64,000 nucleotides of DNA from positions 434,001 to 498,000 of the forward strand of contig JANFXS010000002.1 of NCBI GenBank assembly GCA_024460105.1. Reading direction: 5' to 3'. Each line of letters starts with the position of its first letter. The first letter of the stretch is position 1. Both the position numbers and the translations under genes were made by a program. This DNA comes from Anaerotignum faecicola. GTDB taxonomy: Bacteria; Bacillota; Clostridia; Lachnospirales; Anaerotignaceae. The notes below the pieces were generated by a model. It saw only the letters and a list, made by a program, of their open reading frames with translations. It searched no databases and was not told the DNA's origin. This document shows positions 33,924-42,830 of the stretch, piece by piece.

Positions 33924-34094
33924 TTACCAAACGTCTCCGTTTGAAATATCGTCAATCATGTTTTCCGCCTTGTTTAAAACCTTCTTGCCTTTTCTCACCA
34001 TTTTTCTTTTGGCCGATTTATTCATAAGCATATATTCTGTGCCTGCAAGGGCCATAAGCCCTCCCAATACAACGCCTGTTGTAAATTTTTTCAT
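33924..34094 (-). CDS. Small membrane-anchored basic protein (56 aa)
   Basis: This small gene reads ATG 34094 to TAA 33924. The ATG is preceded by GAAAGGCGG at a good distance. The protein starts MKKFTTGVVLGGLMALAGTE, a likely single membrane-spanning or signal-anchor segment. A strongly basic region (NKSAKRKMVRKGKKVLNKAE) and an acidic end (NMIDDISNGDVW) follow. This layout resembles YtxH-like small envelope proteins, but I cannot assign a family. It is convergent with the DUF896 gene and shares its terminator. The coding pattern and clear ribosome site make it likely to be real. Function is unknown. Confidence 0.65.
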   Translation of the reverse strand: MKKFTTGVVLGGLMALAGTEYMLMNKSAKRKMVRKGKKVLNKAENMIDDISNGDVW

Positions 34095-34298
34095 ATTGTT
34101 TACCGCCTTTCTCTAATTGATTTTAAACATTAAAATGCTTTATTATTATTTTACAAAAATTAAATTTTAAACTGTTAATAATTCCTGAAAAAATTATGTC
34201 AAAAAGGTTTTTCCACTTTCAAAATAATGAAATTTTATCAAAATTAAGGCGTTTTGCAAAAAAATAATATATGTTTTTTGTAAAATTTTAAAAACCTA

Positions 34299-34326
34299 TT
34301 GCAAAAATAATTTGTTGTGATATAAT
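34299..34326 (+). promoter_or_regulatory. Promoter of the serC-serA T-box transcript
   Basis: TTGCAA (34299-34304), a 16-bp spacer and TATAAT (34321-34326) lie at the 5' edge of the T-box leader. Confidence 0.6.
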
Positions 34327-34332
34327 CGTTAT

Positions 34333-34614
34333 CAGTTACTTTTTAAAAGACAAATGTACACAGCTAAAATAACAATGACAAAAGCTAAACCTGAAAAGGC
34401 TTATTCAGAGAACCGGTGTCTGGTGAAAACCGGGTTTGCGTATATCAGGCGTTCCACTTTTGTAGTTGCCGGCGACGAGTCGGAAGGGTCCGCCCTTTAA
34501 AGCGGCAATGAGAGGATATGTTTATACATGTCAATTCGGGTGGCAACGCGGAGGAATATCTTCCGTCCCAAAGATATACGCTTTTACGGCGGCTTTTGGG
34601 ACGGAAGTTTTTTT
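34333..34614 (+). ncRNA. T-box leader (serine class) upstream of serC
   Basis: The leader has the T-box hallmarks: the stem I region CAGAGAACCGG...TCTGGTGAAAACCGG, the antiterminator T-box sequence GGGTGGCAACGCGG (34538-34552), and a terminator CTTCCGTCCCAAA (34560-34572) / TTTTGGGACGGAAG (34594-34607) followed by seven Ts. A likely specifier codon is TCC (34453-34455) in TTCCACTTTT. It matches the position of ATC-ACC-TTTT in the ileS leader of this window, so uncharged tRNA-Ser would be sensed. It turns on serC and serA when serine is short. Confidence 0.88.
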
Positions 34615-34652
34615 ATATAAAATTATGCCAATTATTTCAAGGGGGAATATAT

Positions 34653-35741
34653 ATGAACAGAGTATTTAATTTTTCAGCAGGTCCTTCAATGCTTCCTTTG
34701 GAAGTTCTTGAAAAAGCACAAAAAGAATTTGTGTGCTATAAAAATACAGGTATGTCCGTTATGGAAATGAGCCACCGCTCAAAAGATTATGAAGAAATCA
34801 TATTCGGCGCCGAAGCGACTTTGAGGGAGCTTATGGCTATACCTGACAACTATACGGTGCTTTTCCTTCAGGGCGGCGGCAGCACACAGTTCGCCATGAT
34901 TCCGCTTAACCTTATGAATAAAAACAACAAAGCCGACTTTGTTAAAACCGGGCAATGGAGCAAAAAAGCCATTTCTGAAGCCGAAAGGTACGGAAAAGTT
35001 AATGTTGTGGCTTCTTCCGAAGATACAGTCTTTAACTACATACCGGAACTTGACCCGTCCAAATTCGATAAAGAAGCCGATTATTTTTATATGACGCTTA
35101 ACAACACCATTTACGGCACACATTTTCCAGACAGTAAAATACCGGATACAAACGGAGTTCCTATTGCCGCCGACATGAGTTCAAACATACTTGCCGAAAA
35201 ATATGACATTACCAAATTCGGCCTTGTATTTGCAGGAGCGCAGAAAAATCTCGGCCCGGCAGGCGTTACAGTCGTTATAATCAGAAATGACCTTATAGGA
35301 AACGAAATGGATTTTACTCCTACAATGCTTAAATATTCAACCCATGCAAAAGAAAGATCCCTTTACAACACGCCTCCTACATATTCGATATATTTTGCCG
35401 GCCTTGTGTTTGAATGGGTTAAAAATATGGGCGGCGTCGAAGCAATGCAGAAAATAAATGAGGAAAAAGCGGCCGTCCTCTATGATTTCCTTGACAATTC
35501 AAAGCTTTTCAAAGGCACGGTTGTTCCCAAAGATCGTTCACTTATGAACGCACCGTTCGTACTTCCTACGGAAGAATTAAATGCGAAATTCATCGCCGAA
35601 GCAAAAGCAAAAGGCTTTGTAAATCTTAAAGGCCACCGCACAGTCGGCGGCATGAGGGCATCCATGTATAACGCCATGCCTATTGAAGGCGTTAAAAAGC
35701 TTGTTGAATTTATGGGTAAATTTGAACTTGAAAATAAATAA
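34653..35741 (+). CDS. serC: Phosphoserine aminotransferase
   Basis: The 362-aa PLP enzyme converts 3-phosphohydroxypyruvate and glutamate to phosphoserine, step two of serine synthesis. Family marks are FNFSAGPSMLPLEVLEKAQ at the N terminus, SVMEMSHRSKDY, FLQGGGSTQFAMIPLNL (cofactor-phosphate binding), VPIAADMSSNIL-like text (GVPIAADMSSN) and the PLP lysine in FAGAQKNLGPAG (about residue 200). The end GGMRASMYNAMPIEGVKKLV is typical. I start at ATG 34653, after AAGGGGG; the longer frame from 34518 is leader RNA. It sits behind a serine T-box and 21 bp before serA, forming a serine operon. Confidence 0.96.
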   Translation: MNRVFNFSAGPSMLPLEVLEKAQKEFVCYKNTGMSVMEMSHRSKDYEEIIFGAEATLRELMAIPDNYTVLFLQGGGSTQFAMIPLNLMNKNNKADFVKTGQWSKKAISEAERYGKVNVVASSEDTVFNYIPELDPSKFDKEADYFYMTLNNTIYGTHFPDSKIPDTNGVPIAADMSSNILAEKYDITKFGLVFAGAQKNLGPAGVTVVIIRNDLIGNEMDFTPTMLKYSTHAKERSLYNTPPTYSIYFAGLVFEWVKNMGGVEAMQKINEEKAAVLYDFLDNSKLFKGTVVPKDRSLMNAPFVLPTEELNAKFIAEAKAKGFVNLKGHRTVGGMRASMYNAMPIEGVKKLVEFMGKFELENK

Positions 35742-35762
35742 TCTAAATTGGAGGAAACAGAA

Positions 35763-36938
35763 ATGTATAATATATTGACGCTTAACGCTATATCGGAAAA
35801 AGGCCTCGCAAAGCTTCCGCCGGATCTTTTCGCAATTTCGGATAAAACGGAAAATCCCGACGGCATAATCGTAAGGAGCGCTGAAATGCATGAATATGAA
35901 GCTCCCGGCTCTCTTCTTGCCGTAGCGCGCGCCGGAGCAGGAACAAACAACATACCTATCGACAAATTCAGTGAAAACGGCATAGTTGTATTCAATACCC
36001 CGGGCGCTAATGCAAACGCAGTTAAAGAACTTGTTTTAACCGCTATATTAATTTCATCAAGAAAAATAGTTGAAGGAATAGAATGGTCAAACAGCCTCAA
36101 AGGCAAAGAAAATATCGACAAACTTGTCGAAAGTGGCAAAAAACAGTTTGCAGGCCCTGAAATAAAAGGCAAAAAGCTCGGCGTTATAGGCCTTGGAGCA
36201 ATAGGCGTGCTTGTTGCAAACGCCGCCGTTGCCCTCGGCATGGAAGTTATAGGATACGATCCGTTCCTTTCGGTTTACTCCGCATGGAGCATTTCAAGCG
36301 AAGTTGAACTTGCAGACAGCATAGCTTCAATCGTTACGCAGTGCGATTACATAACGGTTCATGTGCCGCTTAACGCCGACACAAAAAATATGTTCAACGA
36401 CGAGCTTTTCGGCATGATGAAAAAAGGTACGAGGCTTTTGAACTTCTCAAGGGGCGGCCTTGTAGAAACGGCGGCGCTTAAAAAAGCCCTTGCCGACGGC
36501 GTTGTTGATAAATACATAACCGACTTCCCAAGTGAAGAAGTTTTAAACCTTGACAACGTGCTTGCAATACCGCACCTCGGAGCGTCTACTCCGGAATCGG
36601 AAGAAAACTGTGCGGAAATGGCCGCTATTGAAATTAAAGCGTTCCTTAAATACGGCACAATTAAAAACTCAGTAAACTTCCCTAACTGCGAGGCGCTTTA
36701 TACAGGCAAAGCAAGAATTACCATCGCACATCAGAATATACCTAACATGGTTGGTTCCATGACGGCAATATTTGCAAAAGAAAACTTAAATATTGACAAT
36801 ATGATTAACAAATCCAAAGGCGAATGGGCGTACACAATTATAGACCTCGACAGCCTTTGCGGCAAAAACGACACTATTCTGGCTGAACTTCGCGCGCTTC
36901 CCGGAGTTAAAAAAGCAAGGATTGTAAGGGAACAATAA
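35763..36938 (+). CDS. serA: D-3-phosphoglycerate dehydrogenase
   Basis: The 391-aa enzyme catalyses the first step of serine synthesis, oxidising 3-phosphoglycerate with NAD. It has RAGAGTNNIPIDKFSENGIV, the Rossmann motif GKKLGVIGLGAIGVLVANAA, LNFSRGGLVE with the active-site Arg, and the catalytic His in IPHLGASTPESEENCAEMA. Residues about 315-391 are an ACT domain (NIPNMVGSMTAIFAKENLNI), suggesting feedback control by serine. ATG 35763 follows GGAGGAA; the frame from TTG 35748 begins inside this site. It is co-transcribed with serC. A terminator lies at 36995-37036. Confidence 0.95.
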   Translation: MYNILTLNAISEKGLAKLPPDLFAISDKTENPDGIIVRSAEMHEYEAPGSLLAVARAGAGTNNIPIDKFSENGIVVFNTPGANANAVKELVLTAILISSRKIVEGIEWSNSLKGKENIDKLVESGKKQFAGPEIKGKKLGVIGLGAIGVLVANAAVALGMEVIGYDPFLSVYSAWSISSEVELADSIASIVTQCDYITVHVPLNADTKNMFNDELFGMMKKGTRLLNFSRGGLVETAALKKALADGVVDKYITDFPSEEVLNLDNVLAIPHLGASTPESEENCAEMAAIEIKAFLKYGTIKNSVNFPNCEALYTGKARITIAHQNIPNMVGSMTAIFAKENLNIDNMINKSKGEWAYTIIDLDSLCGKNDTILAELRALPGVKKARIVREQ

Positions 36939-36994
36939 TTTCAACATCATTTAACGCTTGTATTTGAATGTGTAAAATAAAGTAAATATAACCT

Positions 36995-37036
36995 CGGCTT
37001 AAAATCATTTTTAATCATTTTAAGCCGGTTTTTTTT
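36995..37036 (+). terminator. Terminator after serC-serA
   Basis: CGGCTTAAAAT (36995-37005) and ATTTTAAGCCG (37017-37027) form an 11-bp perfect stem followed by eight Ts. Confidence 0.8.
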
Positions 37037-37039
37037 CGT

Positions 37040-37390
37040 AAAAAAGTTTTTCCACTTGTTTCATAATTAAAATATGCGCCGTGCTCCGACTCAAAATCAA
37101 ATGTCCCGCGGCTGCCGTCGTTTTTCCATTATCAGGAGCCTTCAAAATTTACGGCAACATATGCGGATATATAACAGGCTTCTTAATTTAACCGCTAATA
37201 AAATCAGCCTTTATTTATTGGATTTTTTACCGTTATATGGTATTATAATTTAATAGATGTTAATAAACCGCCGTATTTGCTGTACGGCGGCTTAAATCAA
37301 AACGGCTGAAAACATTAAATATTATGTACTTTCCGCATTTTCAGCCTGTAAATACGGATTAAACAATTATTAAATTCAGAGGTGTTTTTA
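37040..37390. other. Intergenic region before the DUF1015 gene
   Basis: No gene is supported. A GC-rich perfect hairpin, CCGCCGTA / TACGGCGG (37268-37291), has no T-run and lies 100 bp before the DUF1015 start, so it may be a structured leader. Confidence 0.4.
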
Positions 37391-38641
37391 ATGGCTACAA
37401 TAAGACAGTTCAAAGCTATACGCCCAACCGCCGACAAAGCGCGGGAAATAGCCGCTCTGCCCTACGACGTTATGGATGAAGCCGAAGCAAGACAAACGGC
37501 GGAAGGAAATCCCCTTTCTTTCCTTCATGTTGACAGGGCTGAAGTGGATTTTCCTTTAGGCACAGATCCTTACAGCGCGGAAGTATACGAAAAAGCCGCC
37601 GAAAACCTAGAAAGCATGGTTAAAAACGGCCTCCTAATACAGGACGGCAGTCCCTGCCTTTATCTATACCGCCTTACTATGGACGGACACAGCCAGACAG
37701 GGCTTGTCGCATGCGTCCCGATAGACGAATATATAAACGGCGTTATCAAAAGGCATGAACTTACCCGCGCCGAAAAAGAAGAAGACAGGATAAAACACGT
37801 TGACGCATGCGATGCAAATACGGGGCCGATATTCCTTTCTTATAAAGATAACGGCAGTATAAAAGATATAACGGAAAGCTGGATATCAAGCCATGAGCCG
37901 GCCTATGACTTCAGATGTTGGGATAAAGTAAGCCATACGCTTTGGGTAATAGACGACAAAGACACAATAGAAAACCTCGTCGAATTATTCAAGGAAGTGC
38001 CGTGCCTTTATATAGCCGACGGACACCACAGGGCGGCGTCCGCTGTTAAAGTGGGGCTAAAACGCCGGGAAGAAAATCCGGGCTATAACGGAAGCGAAGA
38101 ATTTAATTACTTCCTTTCGGTAATATTCCCTCAAAGCGAACTTAAAATAATGGAATACAACAGGCTTGTCAAAGATCTTAACGGACTTTCGGAAAATGAA
38201 TTTATAGAAAAAGTTACGGAAAAGTTTTTTATTATGCCGTATAATTTCGGAAAATCCTTTAAACCCATTATGCCCCACCAATTCGGCATGTATTTCGGCG
38301 GCAAGTGGTATATTTTAACGGCGGATCCGGAAAATATACCTGACGATACTGTCGGCGCCCTCGACGTTTCCATACTGCAAAACAATCTTCTCTCACCGAT
38401 ACTCGGAATCGGAGATCCCCGTACAGACAGCCGCATTGATTTCTGCGGCGGCGTAAGGGGCATTGAAGAACTTGAACGCCGCGTTGACTTAGGCGAAATG
38501 AAAATTGCATTTTCAATGTTCCCGACTTCTATGGAAGAACTGACGGAAATTGCCGACAAAGGACTTATAATGCCTCCTAAGTCCACATGGTTTGAGCCTA
38601 AGCTCAGGAGCGGTCTGCTGATACACTCGCTAAAAGGCTAA
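37391..38641 (+). CDS. DUF1015 protein (uncharacterised, linked to serine genes)
   Basis: The 416-aa protein belongs to DUF1015, a bacterial family with no established function that I recall. The start ATIRQFKAIRPTADKAREIA and PYDVMDEAEAR are typical. Near residue 210 lies YIADGHHRAASAVKVGLKRR. The DGHHR motif resembles the catalytic motif of ParB-fold free-serine kinases (SerK, SbnI), which phosphorylate or dephosphorylate serine. The gene follows serC-serA, and no serB phosphatase is seen in the window. I infer a possible role in serine/phosphoserine handling. ATG 37391 has AGAGGTG 6 bp upstream; GTG 37382 overlaps that site. It has its own upstream region after a terminator. Confidence 0.75.
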   Translation: MATIRQFKAIRPTADKAREIAALPYDVMDEAEARQTAEGNPLSFLHVDRAEVDFPLGTDPYSAEVYEKAAENLESMVKNGLLIQDGSPCLYLYRLTMDGHSQTGLVACVPIDEYINGVIKRHELTRAEKEEDRIKHVDACDANTGPIFLSYKDNGSIKDITESWISSHEPAYDFRCWDKVSHTLWVIDDKDTIENLVELFKEVPCLYIADGHHRAASAVKVGLKRREENPGYNGSEEFNYFLSVIFPQSELKIMEYNRLVKDLNGLSENEFIEKVTEKFFIMPYNFGKSFKPIMPHQFGMYFGGKWYILTADPENIPDDTVGALDVSILQNNLLSPILGIGDPRTDSRIDFCGGVRGIEELERRVDLGEMKIAFSMFPTSMEELTEIADKGLIMPPKSTWFEPKLRSGLLIHSLKG

Positions 38642-38757
38642 AACGCCGCACTTTTCCATAAAATTTCTATGCATGACCCCCTTTCATTTGAAAGGGTTTC
38701 TTAATACAGGCCAAAATTAATTGCCATACAAAGAGCCTTGATTAAACGGAGGAAAAA

Positions 38758-40110
38758 ATGAAAATTATTGTTGTAGGAAGCGGCAAAGTCGGCTATACCC
38801 TTTCGGAACAGCTCAATGACGAAGGCCACGAAATAACTATGATAGACATAGACGGCGACAGGCTGCAGAATATATCTGCAACCCTCGACATAAAAGGCAT
38901 TATAGGAAACGGCACAAGCTATCATATACAAAAAGAAGCCGGAGTTGAAAACGCCGATCTTTTAATCGCCGTTACAAACCATGACGAAATAAACATGTTA
39001 AGCTGCCTTATAGCCAAAAAAGCCGGAAACTGTCAAACTATAGCGCGGGTACGCAGTCCCGAATACTACGAGGAAATAGCCTTCATACGGGAAGAACTCG
39101 GGCTTTCCATGTCAATAAATCCCGAGCTTGCGGCCGCCGAGGAAACGGCGCGGCTTCTTCAGTTTTCATCGGTTATAGACGTAGATACATTCTCACAGGG
39201 CCGCGTTAACCTCATAAGGTTCAAAATTCCCGAAAGTTCAATATTAAGCGGCATTAAAATAAGGGAACTTCCCTCAAAAATAAACATGAATTCCCTTATA
39301 TGCATACTTGAGCATAACGGCAGCGTATTTATTCCCGACGGAAATTCATGCCTTGAAGCGGGCGATATTATTTCGGTTATACTTCCCGTTGGCAGGTCCG
39401 CACAGTTTTTCCAAATGGCGGGCGTTAATAACAGACGCATATCGTCCGTTATGATTGCCGGCGGAGGCACAATAGCATATTACCTTACAAAAATACTTTT
39501 AAAGTCGCGGCTTAAAGTAAAAATAATAGAACATAATCTAAACCGCTGCAAACTGCTCAGCGAACTGTTGCCGGAAGCAATGATTATTTACGGCGACGCC
39601 ACGGACCAGCAGCTTTTAATGGAAGAAGGCATTAAAAAAACCGACGCTTTTGTATCGCTTACGGATATGGATGAAGAAAATGTTATGTTGTCGCTTTATG
39701 TAAACCATATATCTAATGCGCGCCTAATAACAAAAATTAACCATATTTCATTTGAAGAGGTTATAAAGAGCATCCCTATAGGCAGCGTTATTTATCCAAA
39801 AAATATAACTGCCGAACACATAATACGCTATGTACGCGCAAAACAAAATTCCCTTGGGAGCAATATCGAAACGCTTTATCGCATGTGCGATAACCGGGTT
39901 GAAGCGCTTGAATTTATCGTAGCCGAAAACTCAAAAGTAACCGACGTGCCATTGGAACATTTAAAAACGCGGGATAATCTCCTTATATGCAGTATACAAA
40001 GAGGAAAACAATTTATTATACCCTCGGGCAAAGACAGCATAAAAGTCGGTGATAAGGTTATAGTTGTTACAACCCACAAAGGGCTTACAGATATTAATAA
40101 TATTATTTAA
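38758..40110 (+). CDS. trkA: Trk potassium uptake regulator TrkA
   Basis: The 450-aa cytoplasmic protein is the NAD-binding gating subunit of the Trk K+ uptake system. It contains two RCK units: the first Rossmann motif IIVVGSGKVGYTLSEQL (residues 2-18) and the second MIAGGGTIAYYLTKILL (about 228-244). Each is followed by an RCK_C domain (ISVILPVGRSAQF; KVGDKVIVVTTHKGL). TrkA binds NAD(H) or ATP and controls the TrkH channel. GGAGG precedes ATG 38758. trkH follows 15 bp later in the same direction, so they form an operon. No trkE/sapD gene is present. Confidence 0.95.
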   Translation: MKIIVVGSGKVGYTLSEQLNDEGHEITMIDIDGDRLQNISATLDIKGIIGNGTSYHIQKEAGVENADLLIAVTNHDEINMLSCLIAKKAGNCQTIARVRSPEYYEEIAFIREELGLSMSINPELAAAEETARLLQFSSVIDVDTFSQGRVNLIRFKIPESSILSGIKIRELPSKINMNSLICILEHNGSVFIPDGNSCLEAGDIISVILPVGRSAQFFQMAGVNNRRISSVMIAGGGTIAYYLTKILLKSRLKVKIIEHNLNRCKLLSELLPEAMIIYGDATDQQLLMEEGIKKTDAFVSLTDMDEENVMLSLYVNHISNARLITKINHISFEEVIKSIPIGSVIYPKNITAEHIIRYVRAKQNSLGSNIETLYRMCDNRVEALEFIVAENSKVTDVPLEHLKTRDNLLICSIQRGKQFIIPSGKDSIKVGDKVIVVTTHKGLTDINNII

Positions 40111-40125
40111 TTTTTAGAGGTTATT

Positions 40126-41565
40126 ATGAATTTTCAAATTATATCTTATATAATAGGCTGGGTTATATTCCTTGAAGGCAGTTTTATGATACTTCCGCTT
40201 TTAACCGCCATCGTTTACGGCGAACGGACAGGCGTAATATTTGCGGTATGTTCCGTCGCATGTTTAATAGGCGGATATATCATGATGCGAAAAAAGCCGA
40301 AAAATTCCCTTTTTTTTGCACGCGAAGGATTCGTGACCGTAGCGCTTAGCTGGATAGTCCTAAGCATTATCGGCGCCCTGCCTTTTTATATAAGCGGTGA
40401 GATCCCGAACTTTATAGACGCCGTATTTGAAACCGTATCAGGTTTTACAACAACCGGAGCAAGCATATTATCGGATGTTGAGGCGCTTTCAAAATGCCTG
40501 CTGTTTTGGCGCAGCTTTACTCATTGGATAGGAGGTATGGGAGTGCTTGTATTCATATTGACAATCCTCCCTCTTGCCGGCGGACAGACAATACACCTGA
40601 TGCGTGCCGAAAGCCCCGGCCCTTCCATAGGTAAGTTCGCCCCTAAAATGAAAAAAACGGCGTTTATACTATACGCTATTTATTTTGTAATGACAATAAT
40701 AGAATTTTTAGTCCTTGCAGCTGGAAATATGCCTATTTTCGACGCCATATGTATTACGTTCGGTTCAGCCGGTACGGGAGGGTTCGGAATATTAAACGAC
40801 AGTATGGCAAGCTACGGCGCTTATGTTCAGATGGTAACGGCTTTATTCATGTTCCTGTTCGCTATTAATTTTAGTTTTTACTATGTACTGCTTTTCGGAC
40901 GCGTGCGCGATGCATTCAAAATCGAAGAAGTACAATGCTATTTCTTTATAATGATTATAGCGGTTGCCCTGATTACAATAAACCTTCACCTTGTCGACGG
41001 CAATTTTTGGTATCATTTAAAGCATGCAATATTTCAGGTTTCGTCCCTTATGACCTCAACAGGTTTTTCCACTGTTAATTTCAGCGAATGGCCTCAGTTT
41101 TCAAGAACAGTGCTGGTTATTATAATGTGTATAGGCGCCTGTGCCGGAAGCACAGGCGGCGGCATTAAAGTTTCAAGGGTTATAATTTATATTAAAACTG
41201 TAGGAAAAGAACTTTCATACCTAATACACCCGCGCAGTGTTAAAGTGCTTAAAATGGATGGGAAAATAATACCTCATGAAGAGCTTAGGTCCGTCAATAT
41301 CTTTTTGATAACATATGTGCTTATACTTGGCATATCCGTGCTCATAATCGGTTTTGACGAATACGACCTTACAACTAACTTTACGGCTGTTGTCGCAACC
41401 ATAAACAACACCGGCCCCGGGCTTGACCTTGTGGGCCCTGCCGGAAATTTTTCCATTTTTTCTCCGCTTTCAAAGATTGTGCTTATGTTCGACATGTTGG
41501 CGGGCAGGCTTGAAATTTTCCCGCTTCTGCTTCTGTTTTCGCCTGGAGCCTGGAAAAAAAACTAA
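40126..41565 (+). CDS. trkH: Trk potassium channel subunit TrkH
   Basis: The 479-aa membrane protein is the K+-translocating subunit of Trk. It has the 2TM-pore repeats with selectivity-filter glycines, for example ETVSGFTTTGASIL (filter 1), FGSAGTGGFGIL (filter 2), SLMTSTGFSTVNF (filter 3) and TINNTGPGLDLVGP (filter 4). The first block MILPLLTAIVYGERTGVIFA is typical of TrkH. About ten hydrophobic segments are present. AGAGGT precedes the ATG, 15 bp after trkA. A terminator follows at 41575-41610. Confidence 0.95.
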   Translation: MNFQIISYIIGWVIFLEGSFMILPLLTAIVYGERTGVIFAVCSVACLIGGYIMMRKKPKNSLFFAREGFVTVALSWIVLSIIGALPFYISGEIPNFIDAVFETVSGFTTTGASILSDVEALSKCLLFWRSFTHWIGGMGVLVFILTILPLAGGQTIHLMRAESPGPSIGKFAPKMKKTAFILYAIYFVMTIIEFLVLAAGNMPIFDAICITFGSAGTGGFGILNDSMASYGAYVQMVTALFMFLFAINFSFYYVLLFGRVRDAFKIEEVQCYFFIMIIAVALITINLHLVDGNFWYHLKHAIFQVSSLMTSTGFSTVNFSEWPQFSRTVLVIIMCIGACAGSTGGGIKVSRVIIYIKTVGKELSYLIHPRSVKVLKMDGKIIPHEELRSVNIFLITYVLILGISVLIIGFDEYDLTTNFTAVVATINNTGPGLDLVGPAGNFSIFSPLSKIVLMFDMLAGRLEIFPLLLLFSPGAWKKN

Positions 41566-41574
41566 TAAGCCAAA

Positions 41575-41610
41575 AACGGGCTGCTTTCGTATGCAGTCCG
41601 TTTTATTTTT
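41575..41610 (+). terminator. Terminator after trkAH
   Basis: AACGGGCTGC (41575-41584) and GCAGTCCGTT (41593-41602) form a 10-bp stem with one G-T pair, followed by TTATTTTT. Confidence 0.7.
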
Positions 41611-42042
41611 GCCCCATAATAACATTACACTCTTAAAACATACCTTAGTTCCAAAAACTTTTCTTATTCCACAGACATATAAGCCCATTTCCATCAATAA
41701 AAACACCTTTAATTCCATATTTTGCCATAAAATTCATGTAAAGCCATAAAAAAAATTTATATCAAATTGCCTTATAATTTTTGACAGTTTCACTTAAAAA
41801 ATAAAGTATTATTTAATAATTTAACCATATAATAAATACACACTTAAATATTTTAAAGTATAAATTAATAAATATGTTAACTCGCATAAATATTCTCGAT
41901 ACATAACATCATAATTCGACATATAAATTTAATTTTTTATTATTTTTATATTGAAATCGTGGCTGTTTACGTTTATTATTAGTATATAGACAAATTATAA
42001 TATAAAGTATTTCTTAATTGTTTAAATATAAAGGAGAATTTT
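41611..42042. other. AT-rich intergenic region before the XRE-cupin gene
   Basis: No gene is supported. This is very AT-rich DNA with candidate -10 boxes only; it presumably holds the XRE-cupin promoter. Confidence 0.4.
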
Positions 42043-42597
42043 ATGCTTGGAAAGAAAATACGAGAAACGCGTAAAAGCAAAAAACTTACGCTTAAAGACC
42101 TTTCTGATGCCACCGGGCTTACTTCTAGCTATATATCGCAAGTAGAAAGGGAAATTGTTGATCCGTCTATTTCATCTCTCAGGAAAATATCGGCGGCGCT
42201 TCAGGTGCCTATGTTTACGCTTCTTGACGACACCGAAAAGCATGCCGTTGTAGTAAGGGTTGATCAGCGCAGAAAAGTGCTTTTCCCTAAAAGCAACATA
42301 GTTTATGAATTCTTAACTCCGACTTCTTCAAGTGAAATCGAGCCTGTTGCGCTTGAAATAATAGAAATAAAGGTAAAAGGAAAAAGCTGGAGCCGCGACG
42401 ACTATTCTGTGCATACAAATGCCGAAAAATGTATACTCATGCTTTCCGGCTCGCTCATAATCGATCTCGGCGATGAAAATATAGAACTTTACAAAGGCGA
42501 TAGTATTTATATACGCCAAAATATTCCACACAAGGCGTTTAACCCAAACGACGAAGAAGCTACGGCGCTTATATGTATAACTCCGCCTTCATATTAA
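42043..42597 (+). CDS. XRE-family regulator with C-terminal cupin domain
   Basis: The 184-aa protein combines a Cro/C1-type helix-turn-helix (IRETRKSKKLTLKDLSDATG, then LTSSYISQVERE, residues about 5-40) with a C-terminal cupin (about 105-180; HTNAEKCILMLSGSLIIDLG and GDSIYIRQNIPHKAFNPND). The cupin His residues are partly kept (H in IPHKAF), so metal or ligand binding is possible. Such proteins (PuuR/SutR type) repress small-molecule catabolic or transport genes on binding a ligand. No target is adjacent: the neighbours are trkH upstream and convergent panB. GGAG precedes the ATG. The ligand is unknown. Confidence 0.88.
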   Translation: MLGKKIRETRKSKKLTLKDLSDATGLTSSYISQVEREIVDPSISSLRKISAALQVPMFTLLDDTEKHAVVVRVDQRRKVLFPKSNIVYEFLTPTSSSEIEPVALEIIEIKVKGKSWSRDDYSVHTNAEKCILMLSGSLIIDLGDENIELYKGDSIYIRQNIPHKAFNPNDEEATALICITPPSY

Positions 42598-42745
42598 AAT
42601 AACGCTTAAAATACATATACTTCCCGCAAGCGCTAAACATCCGTAAGCATATATACGTCTTTCACTTAACCTCTTACGCAGTATGCCTAATATATATTTA
42701 ACGGAATGAAATAAATAACTCAATATAATTATTATTATGTATTAA

Positions 42746-42776
42746 AAAAGGCTGCCTAAAATTCAGGCAGCCTTTT
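42746..42776. terminator. Bidirectional terminator between XRE-cupin gene and panB
   Basis: AAAAGGCTGCCT (42746-42757) and AGGCAGCCTTTT (42765-42776) form a 12-bp perfect stem with A/T runs on both sides. Confidence 0.75.
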
Positions 42777-42830
42777 ACAGCGTTTTTTAATGCTGTTTTT
42801 AAATAATATGTGGATTTATTATAGTTTTAA

